From Nocardioides insulae DSM 17944 (GTDB taxonomy: Bacteria; Actinomycetota; Actinomycetes; Propionibacteriales; Nocardioidaceae), in assembly GCF_000422825.1 (NCBI RefSeq), contig NZ_AUGU01000014.1, forward strand, positions 372,001 through 436,000: DNA of 64,000 nucleotides, given 5' to 3'. The position numbers were made by a program, and so were the translations under genes. The notes below the pieces were generated by a model. That model made no database searches and had not been told where the DNA came from. It saw nothing but the letters and a program-made list of their open reading frames with translations. Shown here in pieces: positions 1-9,148 of this stretch. Position 1 is the first letter of the stretch. The number at the start of each line of letters is the position of its first letter.

Positions 1-2
1 TG

Positions 3-1010
3 GCCCACGAACTGTTCGGGCATCAGGCGCCGGTGTTCGCGTCGGTGGCGGCGGTGCTCAGCCTCGGCACCTCCTACGTGCAGCGCACCCGACGAGTGGT
101 GGAGGTCGCCTTCGGGGTTGCGATCGGTGTCTTCCTCGGAGACCTTCTCGCCAACTGGCTCGGCCAGGGCGCCGCACAGATCTCGCTGATCGTCGCCCTG
201 TCGATGGTGGCCGCGATGTTGGCCGGTGGCGGCACGTTGTTCATCAATCAGGCAGCTGTCCAGTCCATCTTCGTGGTGGGGTCGCTGGCCACCGTCGACG
301 CCGGCTTCGTCCGGTGGAGCGATGCGCTGATCGGTGGCGGGGTGGCGCTGGTCGCGGCCAGCGTGGTGCCGGGCGCGCCGCTTCGTCAGCCGCAGCGCCA
401 GGCAGCGGTGGTGGTGCGCAAGATCGCGACCCTGCTGCGGGCCACAGCGGAGGTGATCCGCGAAGCCGACGCCGTGTACGGCATGAAGGTGCTCGCCGAC
501 GCCCGGAGCACGACACCGCTGATCCGCGAGCTGCAGGCGGCCGCGGCCGAGGGCATCGCGGTGGTCGCGATCTCGCCGTTCCGGGTCAGACACCGCCCGC
601 ACGTGCGCCGGATGAACGACCTGATCGAGCCGTTGGACCGGGCCATGCGCAGCACCAGGGTCCTGGTCCGCCAGGTGGCGGTCGCCGCCTACCGCGGGGT
701 GCCGGTCCCCGAGTCGTATGCGGATCTCGCCCTCGCCCTCGCCGAGGCGACCGAGGACCTGGCAGAGCGCGTGGCCGCGCACGAGTCGCTGGGGGAGGAG
801 TCGGTGGAGGACGGGCTGGTGCAGTCGGTGCGTCCGCGCCTGCTGGAACTCGCGGAGTCCTCGGGCCGGGTCGAGCGCAGTGACGTGCTCAACGCGGATG
901 CGATCCTGCTGCAGCTGCGCAGCGTCCTGGTCGACCTGTTGCAGCTGACCGGGATGGGCCAGTTCGAGGCCACCGATGCGCTGCCCCCGGTCCGCCGGAT
1001 CGGCGAGTGA
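3..1010 (+). CDS. FUSC/aromatic acid exporter-like membrane protein, 5' end missing
   Basis: The reading frame is open from the first bases of the window, so the true start lies upstream; an internal GTG at 33 is unlikely to be the start because coding sequence continues before it. The first ~110 visible residues hold several hydrophobic helices (for example around VFASVAAVLSLGTSYV and ISLIVALSMVAAMLAGGG). They are followed by a long charged helical cytoplasmic region. This two-part layout is typical of FUSC/ArAE-type efflux proteins, which export aromatic acids or similar compounds. The substrate cannot be told from sequence. The 335 visible residues are probably most of the protein. It converges on the ligase gene on the other strand. 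Confidence 0.7.
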   Translation, partial: AHELFGHQAPVFASVAAVLSLGTSYVQRTRRVVEVAFGVAIGVFLGDLLANWLGQGAAQISLIVALSMVAAMLAGGGTLFINQAAVQSIFVVGSLATVDAGFVRWSDALIGGGVALVAASVVPGAPLRQPQRQAAVVVRKIATLLRATAEVIREADAVYGMKVLADARSTTPLIRELQAAAAEGIAVVAISPFRVRHRPHVRRMNDLIEPLDRAMRSTRVLVRQVAVAAYRGVPVPESYADLALALAEATEDLAERVAAHESLGEESVEDGLVQSVRPRLLELAESSGRVERSDVLNADAILLQLRSVLVDLLQLTGMGQFEATDALPPVRRIGE

Positions 1011-1044
1011 CGACCCGTACCGGTGAGCGGCCCCGGTGTCGTGG

Positions 1045-2172
1045 TCACAGACTCTCTCGGAGCTCGCGCACCACCGAGTCCACGACGGCGACGAGGTCGC
1101 CGGAGGTGCGTTCGGCCACGGCCCGCTGGCGCTGGTAGGACGCTCCGCGGGTGATCATGTCGGCGACCGAGGCGAGTTCGCGCTGACAGCCCAGATCTGC
1201 GGCGACGGGTGCGAGGCGGTCCAGCAGGTCGGCCAGATCCTCGGTGACCAGTCGCTCGTGATTGTCGGAGTCGAGGATCACGATGGCGTCGAGTCCGTAG
1301 CGGGCTGCGCGCCACTTGTTCTCCTGGACATGCCATGGCGGCAGGACCGGTGGCTGCTCCCCGGCCGCGATCCTGCGGTCGAGGTCGACGACCAGGCAGT
1401 GGGTCAGTGCGGTGAGGGCGGCGAGTTCGGAGAAGGTGGCGACGCCGTCGCACACCCGGGTCTCCAGGGTTCCCAGGTGCGGCGCCGGCCGGAGGTCCCA
1501 GCGGATCTCTGAGAGTACGTCGATCACCCCGGTGGTGAGCTGGTCGTGGGCGAAGGCCTCGTACTCGGACCACTCGGTGAACTGGAACGGAAGCCCCGCG
1601 GTGGGCAGCTGTTGGAACATCAGCGCCCGATTGGACGCGTATCCGGTGTCCACTCCGGACCAGATGGGAGAGGAGGCCGAGAGGGCCTGGAGGTGTGGGT
1701 AGTAGGTGAGCATCGCGGAGAGCACTGGGAGCACCCGCTCGCGCACGGGCAGGCCGACGTGGACGTGCAGGCCCCAGATCAGCATCTGGCGCCCCCACCA
1801 TTGGGTGCGGTTGATCAGTTCCGCGTAGCGATGGCCCGCGGTGAGCCGCTGCGTGGTCCACGAGGCGAACGGGTGGGTGCCGGCGCCGAAGAGATCGATG
1901 CCCAACTCCTCGCAGGCAGGCAGGATCGAGGTCAGCGTGCCGCGCAGGTCGGCCATCGCTTCCTCGACGGTGTGGCACACGTCCGTGACGAGTTCGATGG
2001 TGTTGCGCAGCAGTTCCTGGTGGAGCTTGTGCGGCTGGGGCATCCGGGGACGGGCACGCGCGAACAGGTGCGCCGCCTCGTTGACCAGATCGCGGCTGTG
2101 GCGATCGACGAGGGCCAGTTCCCACTCCACGCCGAGGGTGGGCTCCGGGGAGCCGTGGAAGTCGATGCGCAC
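1045..2172 (-). CDS. Glutamate-cysteine ligase, GCS2/YbdK family
   Basis: A 375-residue protein starting at GTG. It opens with the family hallmark LGVEWELALVD, has HVHVGLPVRERV in the middle and a conserved acidic and arginine-rich core, matching the carboxylate-amine ligase (GCS2) family in length and order. Members ligate glutamate to cysteine with ATP. In actinobacteria, which generally use mycothiol or ergothioneine, the real substrate is often uncertain, so the ligase activity is a family inference. A CACGCT hexamer lies 6 nt before the GTG, a degenerate form of the leaderless pattern seen elsewhere here. The divergent neighbour is the ThrE exporter. Confidence 0.85.
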   Translation of the reverse strand: MRIDFHGSPEPTLGVEWELALVDRHSRDLVNEAAHLFARARPRMPQPHKLHQELLRNTIELVTDVCHTVEEAMADLRGTLTSILPACEELGIDLFGAGTHPFASWTTQRLTAGHRYAELINRTQWWGRQMLIWGLHVHVGLPVRERVLPVLSAMLTYYPHLQALSASSPIWSGVDTGYASNRALMFQQLPTAGLPFQFTEWSEYEAFAHDQLTTGVIDVLSEIRWDLRPAPHLGTLETRVCDGVATFSELAALTALTHCLVVDLDRRIAAGEQPPVLPPWHVQENKWRAARYGLDAIVILDSDNHERLVTEDLADLLDRLAPVAADLGCQRELASVADMITRGASYQRQRAVAERTSGDLVAVVDSVVRELRESL

Positions 2173-2382
2173 CCACCCAGCGTGTCATGGTTCGTCCCGG
2201 CGTGGAGGTGCCTCGCACGCGGGTCGAGTCCGGCCGCGACTGCACGGGAGCGCTGTGCGGCGCCGGCGTGTGGCCGGGGTGAGGCAGGTGCGAGGCCGGT
2301 GCGAGACCGGGGTGACACGGATGACACCACTCGTCCCTGCGGGGCTCGTGACCCGGCGCCGCGCGACTGGCATCCTCGGACC

Positions 2383-3795
2383 GTGGAGGCACGCGAGATC
2401 AATCTGTCCCTGGATTTCTGCCTACGGGTGGGGGACCTGTTGATGTCCACCGGAGCGGGTGCTGCGGACGTCGCGAACACGATGCGCAACCTTGCCCGTC
2501 AGTTCGGACTCAGCACCGCCGACATCGACGTCACCTTCGTCAACCTGTCCATGCACTATCAGGCCGACCCCGAGGAGGCGCCGCACGTCGCCACCCGGCA
2601 GGTCAAGAGCCGGGCTACCGACTACGACCACCTCACCCGGCTGGACCATCTGGTGCGCGCCGTCCTCAACGGACGGATGGACCTGCGCGAGGCGCGCAGC
2701 GAGTTGGGTCGGATCACCTCGACTCCGCGTAGCCGACCACGTTGGCGGATCACCGTGGCGATGGCCGTTCTCTCCGGGGCACTCGCGGTGTTCCTGGGTG
2801 GTGACGTGCGGGTGGCCCTGCTGGCGGCGATGTCCGCGGCACTGATCGACCGGGTCCAGCCGCTGCTGGCCCGCCGCCGGATCCCGGAGTTCTACGTCCA
2901 GGCGGCCAACGCCGCACTGGCCACGCTGCTTGCGACCGCGGTGGCCGCCGCGCCGGTGAACATCGATGTCTCCCGCGCGATCACCGCCAACATCATCGTG
3001 CTGATGGCCGGCCTCGGGTTCGTCGGCGCGGTCCAGGACGCTCTCACCGGGTTCTACCTCACCGCCTGCGCCAGGTTCACCGAGGTCTTCCTCGCCACCG
3101 CCGGCATCATTGCCGGGGTGAGCGGCGGCCTCGCGGTGGCGGGCGCGATCGGGGCGCATATCCCGTACGTCGCCCCCGGGGAGATCACTCTTCAGGACGC
3201 CACGATCACCATCGTCGGGGGCGCGGTGAGCGCTGCCGCCTGGGCCTACGCCGTCTACGCGCCCGGCCGGATCATCGCGCCGATCGCGGTGGTCGGAGGG
3301 GTGGCCACCGCGATCTACGTCGCAGTGCCCAACGAGGAGATCGGCCGTTCCTGGCAGGTCGGCGCCGCGGCACTGTTCATCGGTCTGGTGAGCTACTCGG
3401 TCGCCGGCCGGATGAGGGTGCCACCCCTGGTCATCATGGTGGCGGGGATCGTGCCGCTCCTCCCGGGCCTGTCCATCTATCGCGGACTGATCCTGCTCTC
3501 CTCCGAGGAGGGCAGTTCCACCGGGCTGTTGGCGATGTTCACGGCCGCCTCGATCGCGCTGGCCCTGGCCGCGGGCGTGATCCTCGGTGAGTACGTCGCC
3601 CAGCCGCTCAAGCGTGAGGCCCGCCGGGTCGAGCAGCGGCTGGCCGGCCCCCGACTCGTCGGCCCCGTCCAGGTCGCGCAGACGCGGCGGCGGGAGGACA
3701 CGGCGGACAGGTCCCAGCGTCGCGCCGAGCGTCGGACCCAGCGTCGGGCCCGAGGTGGAGTCGCTGCGTCCCTCGGGGACGAGGTCACCGACTGA
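2383..3795 (+). CDS. Threonine/serine exporter family protein (ThrE type)
   Basis: A 470-residue membrane protein. The N-terminal ~130 residues are soluble and carry the ThrE_1/DUF1212 pattern (LLMSTGAGAADVANTMRNLA). About ten hydrophobic helices follow, forming the two ThrE membrane domains (from ITVAMAVLSGALAVFLGG through VIMVAGIVPLLPGLSIYRG). Members export threonine and serine in Corynebacterium. The tail after about residue 405 is arginine-rich and probably disordered. I chose GTG at 2383 because the ThrE domain begins there; the frame is open further upstream only because of base composition. CATCCT sits 6 nt before the GTG. It diverges from the GCS2-type ligase. Confidence 0.88.
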   Translation: MEAREINLSLDFCLRVGDLLMSTGAGAADVANTMRNLARQFGLSTADIDVTFVNLSMHYQADPEEAPHVATRQVKSRATDYDHLTRLDHLVRAVLNGRMDLREARSELGRITSTPRSRPRWRITVAMAVLSGALAVFLGGDVRVALLAAMSAALIDRVQPLLARRRIPEFYVQAANAALATLLATAVAAAPVNIDVSRAITANIIVLMAGLGFVGAVQDALTGFYLTACARFTEVFLATAGIIAGVSGGLAVAGAIGAHIPYVAPGEITLQDATITIVGGAVSAAAWAYAVYAPGRIIAPIAVVGGVATAIYVAVPNEEIGRSWQVGAAALFIGLVSYSVAGRMRVPPLVIMVAGIVPLLPGLSIYRGLILLSSEEGSSTGLLAMFTAASIALALAAGVILGEYVAQPLKREARRVEQRLAGPRLVGPVQVAQTRRREDTADRSQRRAERRTQRRARGGVAASLGDEVTD

Positions 3796-3843
3796 GCAGC
3801 CCGGTCGGGGCACGCTCGGAGCCAGCATCGCTCGGTCACGAGG

Positions 3844-4368
3844 TCATCGGCCGAGCGCCGCGAGTCGCTCCAACCAGCCGGCTGCGGTCCCGTCGTACGG
3901 CGGGCGCCGAGCGACCACGTCGTCGTACACGCGTTCGGCGGACTCCTCGGCCATCGTGATGATCTCCGGCGGATAGCCGTAGAGCAGTTGGTGCTCCTCG
4001 AACTCCTCCTCGTCGTCGATCGTCGTGGTGCCGTCGGACCGGGTGACGATGTCGAGGTCCAGGTCGACCGCGCGCAGCACGTCGTCGTCCCATTCGGCCG
4101 GCGTGGTGATGTCGGTGTAGAGGGTGCACCAGATCCCGGGGGCGTGGAACCCGGCCAGGAAGGCGCCGCGAGCGGGCACGAGCATCACGGTGTCGACCCG
4201 GCTGTGGAACTCCAGGCCGGGCCGGTGGTTGTGGGTGCCGGCCGGGAAGCCGACCCAGTCGCCGAAGGTGTCCTCACCGAGGAAGTGGCCGTCGTACTGC
4301 CAGTGTCGACGGCCGCCCCACTTCGTCATCTCGACGGAGACGGGGCGGCCGGCTTCGAAGCGGGGCAT
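3844..4368 (-). CDS. DUF402 domain protein
   Basis: A 174-residue soluble protein. It carries the DUF402 pattern: a glycine/histidine-containing barrel segment (KWGGRRHWQYDG), an acidic catalytic-like strand (YTDITTPAEWDDD, AVDLDLDIV) and a C-terminal helix. Characterised DUF402 proteins are metal-dependent nucleotide or phosphate-ester hydrolases (Ntdp, FomD), so a phosphohydrolase role is plausible but unproven. It converges on thrE with a gap of 48 bp and lies downstream of the SDR gene on the same strand. The ATG has no strong ribosome binding site; CAGATT sits 6 nt upstream, so it may be leaderless. Confidence 0.82.
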   Translation of the reverse strand: MPRFEAGRPVSVEMTKWGGRRHWQYDGHFLGEDTFGDWVGFPAGTHNHRPGLEFHSRVDTVMLVPARGAFLAGFHAPGIWCTLYTDITTPAEWDDDVLRAVDLDLDIVTRSDGTTTIDDEEEFEEHQLLYGYPPEIITMAEESAERVYDDVVARRPPYDGTAAGWLERLAALGR

Positions 4369-4416
4369 GGCTCCAATCTGCCACGCGGGGACCGGCCGTG
4401 GGAGCGGTCGATGGGC

Positions 4417-5244
4417 CTACTTCGGCCTGGCGTGCCTGGCGCCCAGGGCGATGAGGTCCTGGTAGCGGGAGCCGGCGAACTTGGCGACGTGGTGCACCGC
4501 ATGGGCGTCTGGGCCGATGAGCACCCGGGCGCGGTTGCGGCGGATGCCGTTGATGATCACCTCGGCGGCCCTCTCCGGCGTCGTACGGGCCAGCTTCTCG
4601 TCGAAGAACCGGGCGAGTTCGGCCTTGTCCGCGCCGCCGCCGACCCGGCCCGACCGGACGATCGCGGTCCTGATCCCGCCGGGGTGTACGGCGGTGACAC
4701 CGACGCGGTGCCCGGCCAGCAGCATCTCCTCGCGCAGCGCTTCGGTCATGCCGCGGACGGCGTACTTGGAGGCGTTGTAGATGCTCTGGCCGGGCATCGA
4801 GACCAGCCCGAAGAGCGAGGACAGGTTGACCAGGTGGGCGTCGCCGGAGGCGATCAGGTGGGGGAGGAAGAACTTCGTGCCGTGCAGGACGCCGGCGAGG
4901 TTGATCCCCAGGATCCAGTCGATGTCCTCCCAGTCCAGGTCGTCCAGGTCGCCGGACAGGGAGACCCCGGCGTTGTTGATCACGACGTTGACCCGGCCGA
5001 AGTGCTCGGCCACGCGGCCGGCGTACGCGCCGAAGGCCGCGCGGTCGGCGACGTCGAGCCGGTCCGCCCTCACCTGAGCCGCGCCGGCCGCCTTGACCAG
5101 GTCGACCGTCTCGGCGAGGCCGCTGTCGTTGATGTCGGACAGGGCGAGCAGGGCACCTCGCCCCGCCAGGTCCACGGCCAGGGCGCGGCCGATACCGGAG
5201 CCTGCGCCGGTGACGACGACGACCTTGTCGGCGAGCTTCTTCAT
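4417..5244 (-). CDS. SDR family oxidoreductase
   Basis: A 275-residue short-chain dehydrogenase/reductase. It has the NAD(P)-binding TGAGSGIG loop near residue 12, an NNAG motif, and the catalytic YNASK tyrosine-lysine pair with an upstream serine in VNLSSLFG. The protein is predicted to be cytosolic, and the substrate is unknown. An upstream TTG would add eleven residues, but I chose the ATG at 5244 because the fold begins there and GGAAG lies upstream. It is on the same strand as the DUF402 gene, 48 bp away, so they may be co-transcribed. Confidence 0.9.
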   Translation of the reverse strand: MKKLADKVVVVTGAGSGIGRALAVDLAGRGALLALSDINDSGLAETVDLVKAAGAAQVRADRLDVADRAAFGAYAGRVAEHFGRVNVVINNAGVSLSGDLDDLDWEDIDWILGINLAGVLHGTKFFLPHLIASGDAHLVNLSSLFGLVSMPGQSIYNASKYAVRGMTEALREEMLLAGHRVGVTAVHPGGIRTAIVRSGRVGGGADKAELARFFDEKLARTTPERAAEVIINGIRRNRARVLIGPDAHAVHHVAKFAGSRYQDLIALGARHARPK

Positions 5245-5494
5245 GCGGCCACTTCCGTCGGGATGAGGATCGCTCAACGGTAGGCCACCGGAGCGTGCGG
5301 CCGGCGGAACAGGCGGCCCGGCGCTCCGAGCACGTTGATCGGGTCAGCCCGGGCTCACATCGTCGCCACCACCGTGCGCGCAGTCCTCCAGATCGCCCCT
5401 GGCCGGGAATTGGCGCAGGATCGACCCAACCGATCCCTCGCGGAGTCCGTCAGGGGGATGGAGAGTCGGCACACGGAGCGGAGAGGACGGCCCG

Positions 5495-5995
5495 ATGAGC
5501 TCGGAGGACGAGGCGTTCGTCGAGTACGTCGCCGCGCGCAGGGATCACCTGTTCCGGGCCGCTGTGCTGCTGTGCGGTGACCGCCACCAGGCCGAGGACC
5601 TCGTGCAGACGACGCTGACCAAGCTCTACCTCGGCTGGCGGCGGGTCAGCCGGGCCGACATCGTCGACGCCTACGTGCGCAGGATGTTGGTCAACGCGCA
5701 CTTGGACGAGACGCGTCGACCGTGGCGGCGGGAGCGCCCCGAGGCCGATCCGCCCGAGCGCTCGACGTCCGGGGTCGAGGGCCCCGACGACGCGCTGTGG
5801 AACGCCCTGGCCGCGCTGCCCCCCAAACAGCGTCGCGTCGTGGTGTTGCGCCACTACTGGGGGTTGTCGGTGGCCGAGACCGCCCACGACCTGCGGATCA
5901 GCGAAGGCACCGTGAAGAGCCAGACCTCGGCCGCCCTCGCCGCTCTGCGGCGAGCTCTCCGACCTGCCCCCACCACCTGCGGAGGATCCCGATGA
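5495..5995 (+). CDS. ECF RNA polymerase sigma factor, SigE family
   Basis: A 166-residue protein with sigma region 2 (RDHLFRAAVLLCGDRHQAEDLVQTTLTKLY) and region 4 (LPPKQRRVVVLRHYWGLSVAETA followed by a helix-turn-helix). It has no sigma 1.1 or region 3, the standard ECF layout. It would direct core RNA polymerase to a small regulon. The ATG is preceded by GGAGAGGA at suitable spacing. Its TGA stop overlaps the ATG of the next gene (ATGA), so the two are translationally coupled. That is usual for a sigma factor and its membrane-anchored regulator. Confidence 0.92.
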   Translation: MSSEDEAFVEYVAARRDHLFRAAVLLCGDRHQAEDLVQTTLTKLYLGWRRVSRADIVDAYVRRMLVNAHLDETRRPWRRERPEADPPERSTSGVEGPDDALWNALAALPPKQRRVVVLRHYWGLSVAETAHDLRISEGTVKSQTSAALAALRRALRPAPTTCGGSR

Positions 5996-6930
5996 CCGGC
6001 CACGAACCCGACGACCACGAGCTCACCGAGCGGCTCCAGCGGATGGCGGCCGGCGTGCCCGTGCCCACCGGCGACCCCGGGGAGGATCTCGCCCGTGGCC
6101 GGAGGCGCAAGCGCCGCCGGCACGCCGTCGCCGCACTCGGTGGTGTCGCGGCCGTCGCGGTGATCGGTCTCAGCGTCGCCGCCATCGACCTCCCGGGCGG
6201 TTCCGCGGACCGGACCGACACGACCGGGTTCGCGGCCTCCGGTGCGCCGGGGACCGCCGCGGGGGAGGCCGGCGGCCAGACTCCGACACCGCTCCCCGAG
6301 GATGCCGAGGAGCCGCCCCAGGCATGGTTGAACGGCGGGCAGCCCAGCGCGATGACCGACCTGCCCGACGCCGGGTTCCCGTCGGGGGGCGCCGAGGACT
6401 CCACCCTGCCGAAGACGCTGGTGCCGCCGCCCGACAGCGGAGCCGCCTGCGCCTCGGCGACCGAGGGGCAGGGTCCGTTCGACCGCGCGCTCGGCACCTA
6501 CCGCGACATCGTGGCCGACCATCTCGACCCGGCCGGGACGCACCTGCAGAAGCGGGTGTCGAACGAGCAGGGCGCCGGCGGTCCGTCGGGCTGTTCGATC
6601 GGCACCAGGCTCGGCTGGACCGAGGCCGGCCAGGAGGGGGAGGCCGTGGTCCGGGTGGAGGTGGCGAACAGCTGGCGTTCCTCCGCTCTGGGTCACGAGG
6701 TCGACGGGTGGGCCGTCGTACCCACCTCGGAGCCGGGCGTGCGCACCCTGCGTACGGCGACCGACGAGGGCACCACCGCCGTGGCGGTCACCCGCGAGGA
6801 CGGCACGGTCGTCTCGCTGCTGGCCGCTCCGCTGTTCGACAACCACTCAGACGTGGCGCTGGACGGCTTCGGCATCGATGTCGACCGGCTGACCGAGACC
6901 GCTTCCGACCCCCGCTTCCAACTGCCCTGA
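5992..6930 (+). CDS. Membrane-anchored protein coupled to the sigma factor, possible anti-sigma
   Basis: A 312-residue protein starting inside the stop codon of the sigma gene. The first ~40 residues are cytoplasmic and charged (EPDDHELTERLQRMAAG), followed by a basic RGRRRKRRRH stretch and one transmembrane helix at about residues 40-62. The remaining ~250 residues would be outside, starting with a Pro/Thr-rich linker and ending in a compact domain with two cysteines. Topology and coupling suggest control of the sigma factor. However, no zinc-binding anti-sigma HxxxCxxC motif is present, so the anti-sigma role is inferred from context only. Confidence 0.72.
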   Translation: MTGHEPDDHELTERLQRMAAGVPVPTGDPGEDLARGRRRKRRRHAVAALGGVAAVAVIGLSVAAIDLPGGSADRTDTTGFAASGAPGTAAGEAGGQTPTPLPEDAEEPPQAWLNGGQPSAMTDLPDAGFPSGGAEDSTLPKTLVPPPDSGAACASATEGQGPFDRALGTYRDIVADHLDPAGTHLQKRVSNEQGAGGPSGCSIGTRLGWTEAGQEGEAVVRVEVANSWRSSALGHEVDGWAVVPTSEPGVRTLRTATDEGTTAVAVTREDGTVVSLLAAPLFDNHSDVALDGFGIDVDRLTETASDPRFQLP

Positions 6931-6990
6931 TCTCGCGATGTGCTGAACCCCGCGCTGCGCTGAACCCTCACCGCGCACCGGCTTCATCCC

Positions 6991-7036
6991 GCGCCGCTGC
7001 TCGACAGACCTCCTTGCCTTGTCTTTCGAGCGGCGC
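6991..7036. terminator. Hairpin between convergent genes
   Basis: Arms GCGCCGC and GCGGCGC continue inward through TCGA paired with TCGA, after a 3-nt bulge. They lie between the convergent membrane-protein and rocD genes. There is no long U-tract, as is usual in GC-rich genomes. A bidirectional terminator is plausible. Confidence 0.4.
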
Positions 7037-7063
7037 GCTGGGCCGGAGTTCGCCTCCGTGCCC

Positions 7064-8305
7064 TCAGGTGAGGGCGGCCGCGAGCTGGTCGAGACCCCAG
7101 TGCAGATCCTCGGTCGAGATCACCAGCGGAGGGGCGAGCCGGATGGTGGAGCCGTGGGTGTCCTTGGCCAGGACCCCGCGGGCCAGGAGCGCTTCGCACA
7201 GGTCGCGGCCGGTGCCCAGTGCCGGATCGATGTCCACCCCCGCCCACAGGCCGCGAGCGCGGAAGCCCGTGACGCCGTGCCCGCTCAGCGCGGCCAGGCG
7301 GTCGTGCAGCACCACGCCCAGCTGAGTCGCCCGATGCTGGAACTCCCCGGTCTCGAGGAGTTCGACGACCGCCAGGCCCACGGCGCAGGCCAGCGGGCTG
7401 CCACCGAATGTCGAGCCGTGCTGACCGGGGTGCAGGACGCCGAGCACGTCACGGTCGGCCACCACCGCCGAGACCGGCACGACTCCGCCGCCCAGGGCCT
7501 TGCCGAGCAGGTAGATGTCGGGTACGACGCCCTCGTGGTCGCAGGCGAAGGTGCGACCGGTGCGTCCGAGCCCGGACTGGATCTCGTCGGCGATCATGAG
7601 CACCCCGTGCTCGGTACACAGGTCGCGGACGCCGGGAAGGTAGCCAGGCGGCGGGATGAGGACCCCGGCCTCACCCTGGATCGGCTCGAGCAGGACGGCG
7701 ACGGTGCGCGGGGTGATGGCCGCCCGCAGGGCGCCCAGGTCGGCGTACGGGACGCGGACGAAGCCGGGCGTGAAGGGCCCGAAGCCGTTGCGGGCGTCCG
7801 GGTCGTCGGAGAAGCCGACGACGGTGGTGGTGCGGCCGTGGAAGTTGCCCGACATCACCACGATCTCGGCCTGGTCCGCCTGGACACCCTTGACGTCGTA
7901 CCCCCACTTGCGCGCGACCTTGAGGCCGCTCTCGACCGCTTCGGCGCCGGTGTTCATCGGGAGCACGAGGTCCTTCCCGCACAGCGCGGCCAGCCGGGCG
8001 GTGAAGTCGGCGAACCGATCGTGCACGAAGGCGCGGCTGGTCAGGGTCACCCGGTCCAGCTGGGCGTGGGCGGCGGCGAGGAGTGCGGGGTGGCCGTGCC
8101 CGAAGTTGAGCGCGCTGTACCCGGCCAGCATGTCGAGCAGCCGGCGCCCGTCCACATCGGTGGTCCAGGCCCCCTCCGCGTGGCTGAGCACGACCGGCAG
8201 CGGATGGTAGTTGTGCGCGGCATGGGCCTCGGCTCGGGCGAGCTCCTCCGGCGTACGACGGGGGGTCTCGGGGCTGTCGGCGGAGGTGGTCTCCACAGTC
8301 GTCAT
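7064..8305 (-). CDS. rocD: Ornithine-oxo-acid transaminase
   Basis: A 413-residue class III aminotransferase using pyridoxal phosphate. It shows the cofactor-contact segment MNTGAEAVESGLKVARKW, the DEIQSGLGRTG acidic motif and the Schiff-base lysine in LLGKALGGG. The segment NYHPLPVVLSHAEG near the N-terminus is typical of ornithine aminotransferases. The enzyme converts ornithine and 2-oxoglutarate to glutamate semialdehyde and glutamate, linking arginine breakdown to proline and glutamate. I chose the ATG at 8305 because GAGGAG lies just upstream and the family starts there. A 13-bp palindrome at 8328-8340 suggests GntR/FadR-type control. Confidence 0.93.
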   Translation of the reverse strand: MTTVETTSADSPETPRRTPEELARAEAHAAHNYHPLPVVLSHAEGAWTTDVDGRRLLDMLAGYSALNFGHGHPALLAAAHAQLDRVTLTSRAFVHDRFADFTARLAALCGKDLVLPMNTGAEAVESGLKVARKWGYDVKGVQADQAEIVVMSGNFHGRTTTVVGFSDDPDARNGFGPFTPGFVRVPYADLGALRAAITPRTVAVLLEPIQGEAGVLIPPPGYLPGVRDLCTEHGVLMIADEIQSGLGRTGRTFACDHEGVVPDIYLLGKALGGGVVPVSAVVADRDVLGVLHPGQHGSTFGGSPLACAVGLAVVELLETGEFQHRATQLGVVLHDRLAALSGHGVTGFRARGLWAGVDIDPALGTGRDLCEALLARGVLAKDTHGSTIRLAPPLVISTEDLHWGLDQLAAALT

Positions 8306-8327
8306 CAGCGGCTCCTCGCGGCGCAGG

Positions 8328-8340
8328 ATTGTCTGACAAT
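8328..8340. promoter_or_regulatory. Candidate FadR-subfamily GntR operator upstream of rocD
   Basis: ATTGTCTGACAAT is a perfect palindrome about the central T, 22 bp upstream of the rocD start codon. Its core TTGTCTGACAA matches the TNGT-NNN-ACNA consensus known for FadR-type GntR regulators. The regulator gene is not adjacent in this window. Confidence 0.5.
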
Positions 8341-8470
8341 TTCGTGGTGTCACTGTAACCCACCGGTGACTGGCCGAGCGGGTTTTCCCTCTGCGGTCGC
8401 ACCTCCAGGTCATACCGGTGCCTCAGGGTGCACACAGACGGGCCACAGGACCGCCTCGGATGGTGGGGGC

Positions 8471-9052
8471 ATGAGCAAGAGCAACCCCTCAGCAGCCCCC
8501 GACTCGACCCTGCCGCTCGGATCCCCCAGGTACGCCGACCACATCGGCACCGCGGCGGGGTCACGTCCCTCGGACGGGGCGACGCCACCGCCTGCTGCCC
8601 CGCCTGCTGCCCGGCCGTACCCGACCGGGGCGTCTCTCCCGGACACTCGTGCTGCCGGCCCGACTCGTCCCCACGCAACCGGCGCCCCCGATCCGTACAT
8701 GAGTACGTGGCAGGCTGCCGGGTCCCCCGCCCCCCAACCTGTGGCGGGCAAGCCCGGCCTGCGGCAGCGGGTGTTCGGCTGGAAGAGCATGCTCGCGGTC
8801 GGGATCGCAGGGCTGGTCATCGGCGGTGCCAGCGGTGCGGGGATCACCGCCGCGGTGAGAGACGGTGACGCGGGACGCCCCGACTTCGGCCCCGGACAGG
8901 GGCAGTTCCCCGGCGGTGGCAGCGGTCAGCAGCCTCCCGCGCAGGAGGGCGAGGACGGGACAGGGTCGGACGGCCTCAGCCAGCAGGGCACCGGAGGCGA
9001 GGGCTTCACCCAGGAGTACGGCGAGAGTGAGCGTTCGGGCCCGACCACCTGA
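8471..9052 (+). CDS. Proline- and glycine-rich single-pass membrane protein, unknown function
   Basis: A 193-residue protein I do not recognise. The first ~100 residues are low-complexity and rich in Pro, Ala, Ser and Thr. A basic patch (KPGLRQRVFGWKS) precedes one transmembrane helix at about residues 106-128, with small-residue packing (GLVIGGASGAGITAA). The tail is Gly/Gln/Glu-rich (GPGQGQFPGGGSGQQ) and presumably lies outside the membrane. This layout is common in actinobacterial proteins of unknown role. The frame extends far upstream only as a composition artefact; ATG at 8471 is the first sensible start, after GGGGGC. Confidence 0.65.
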   Translation: MSKSNPSAAPDSTLPLGSPRYADHIGTAAGSRPSDGATPPPAAPPAARPYPTGASLPDTRAAGPTRPHATGAPDPYMSTWQAAGSPAPQPVAGKPGLRQRVFGWKSMLAVGIAGLVIGGASGAGITAAVRDGDAGRPDFGPGQGQFPGGGSGQQPPAQEGEDGTGSDGLSQQGTGGEGFTQEYGESERSGPTT

Positions 9053-9148
9053 GCCGTACCCGCGGCGGTCCCTCCCTCCCCAGGTGGGAGGCACGTCTGG
9101 CGGAACCGATGTGCGGTTGTCGGTGGCGGACGGGAGAATGGGGGCCTC

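Noticed and set aside
5406..5435. GGAATT upstream of the sigma factor with CGATCC about 18 bp later, possibly an autoregulated ECF promoter
   Set aside because: The match to known ECF -35/-10 elements is loose, and no second copy was found in the window.
5992..6930. Classical zinc-binding anti-sigma factor
   Set aside because: Context fits, but the HxxxCxxC motif is absent from the cytoplasmic part, so only a possible anti-sigma role is stated.
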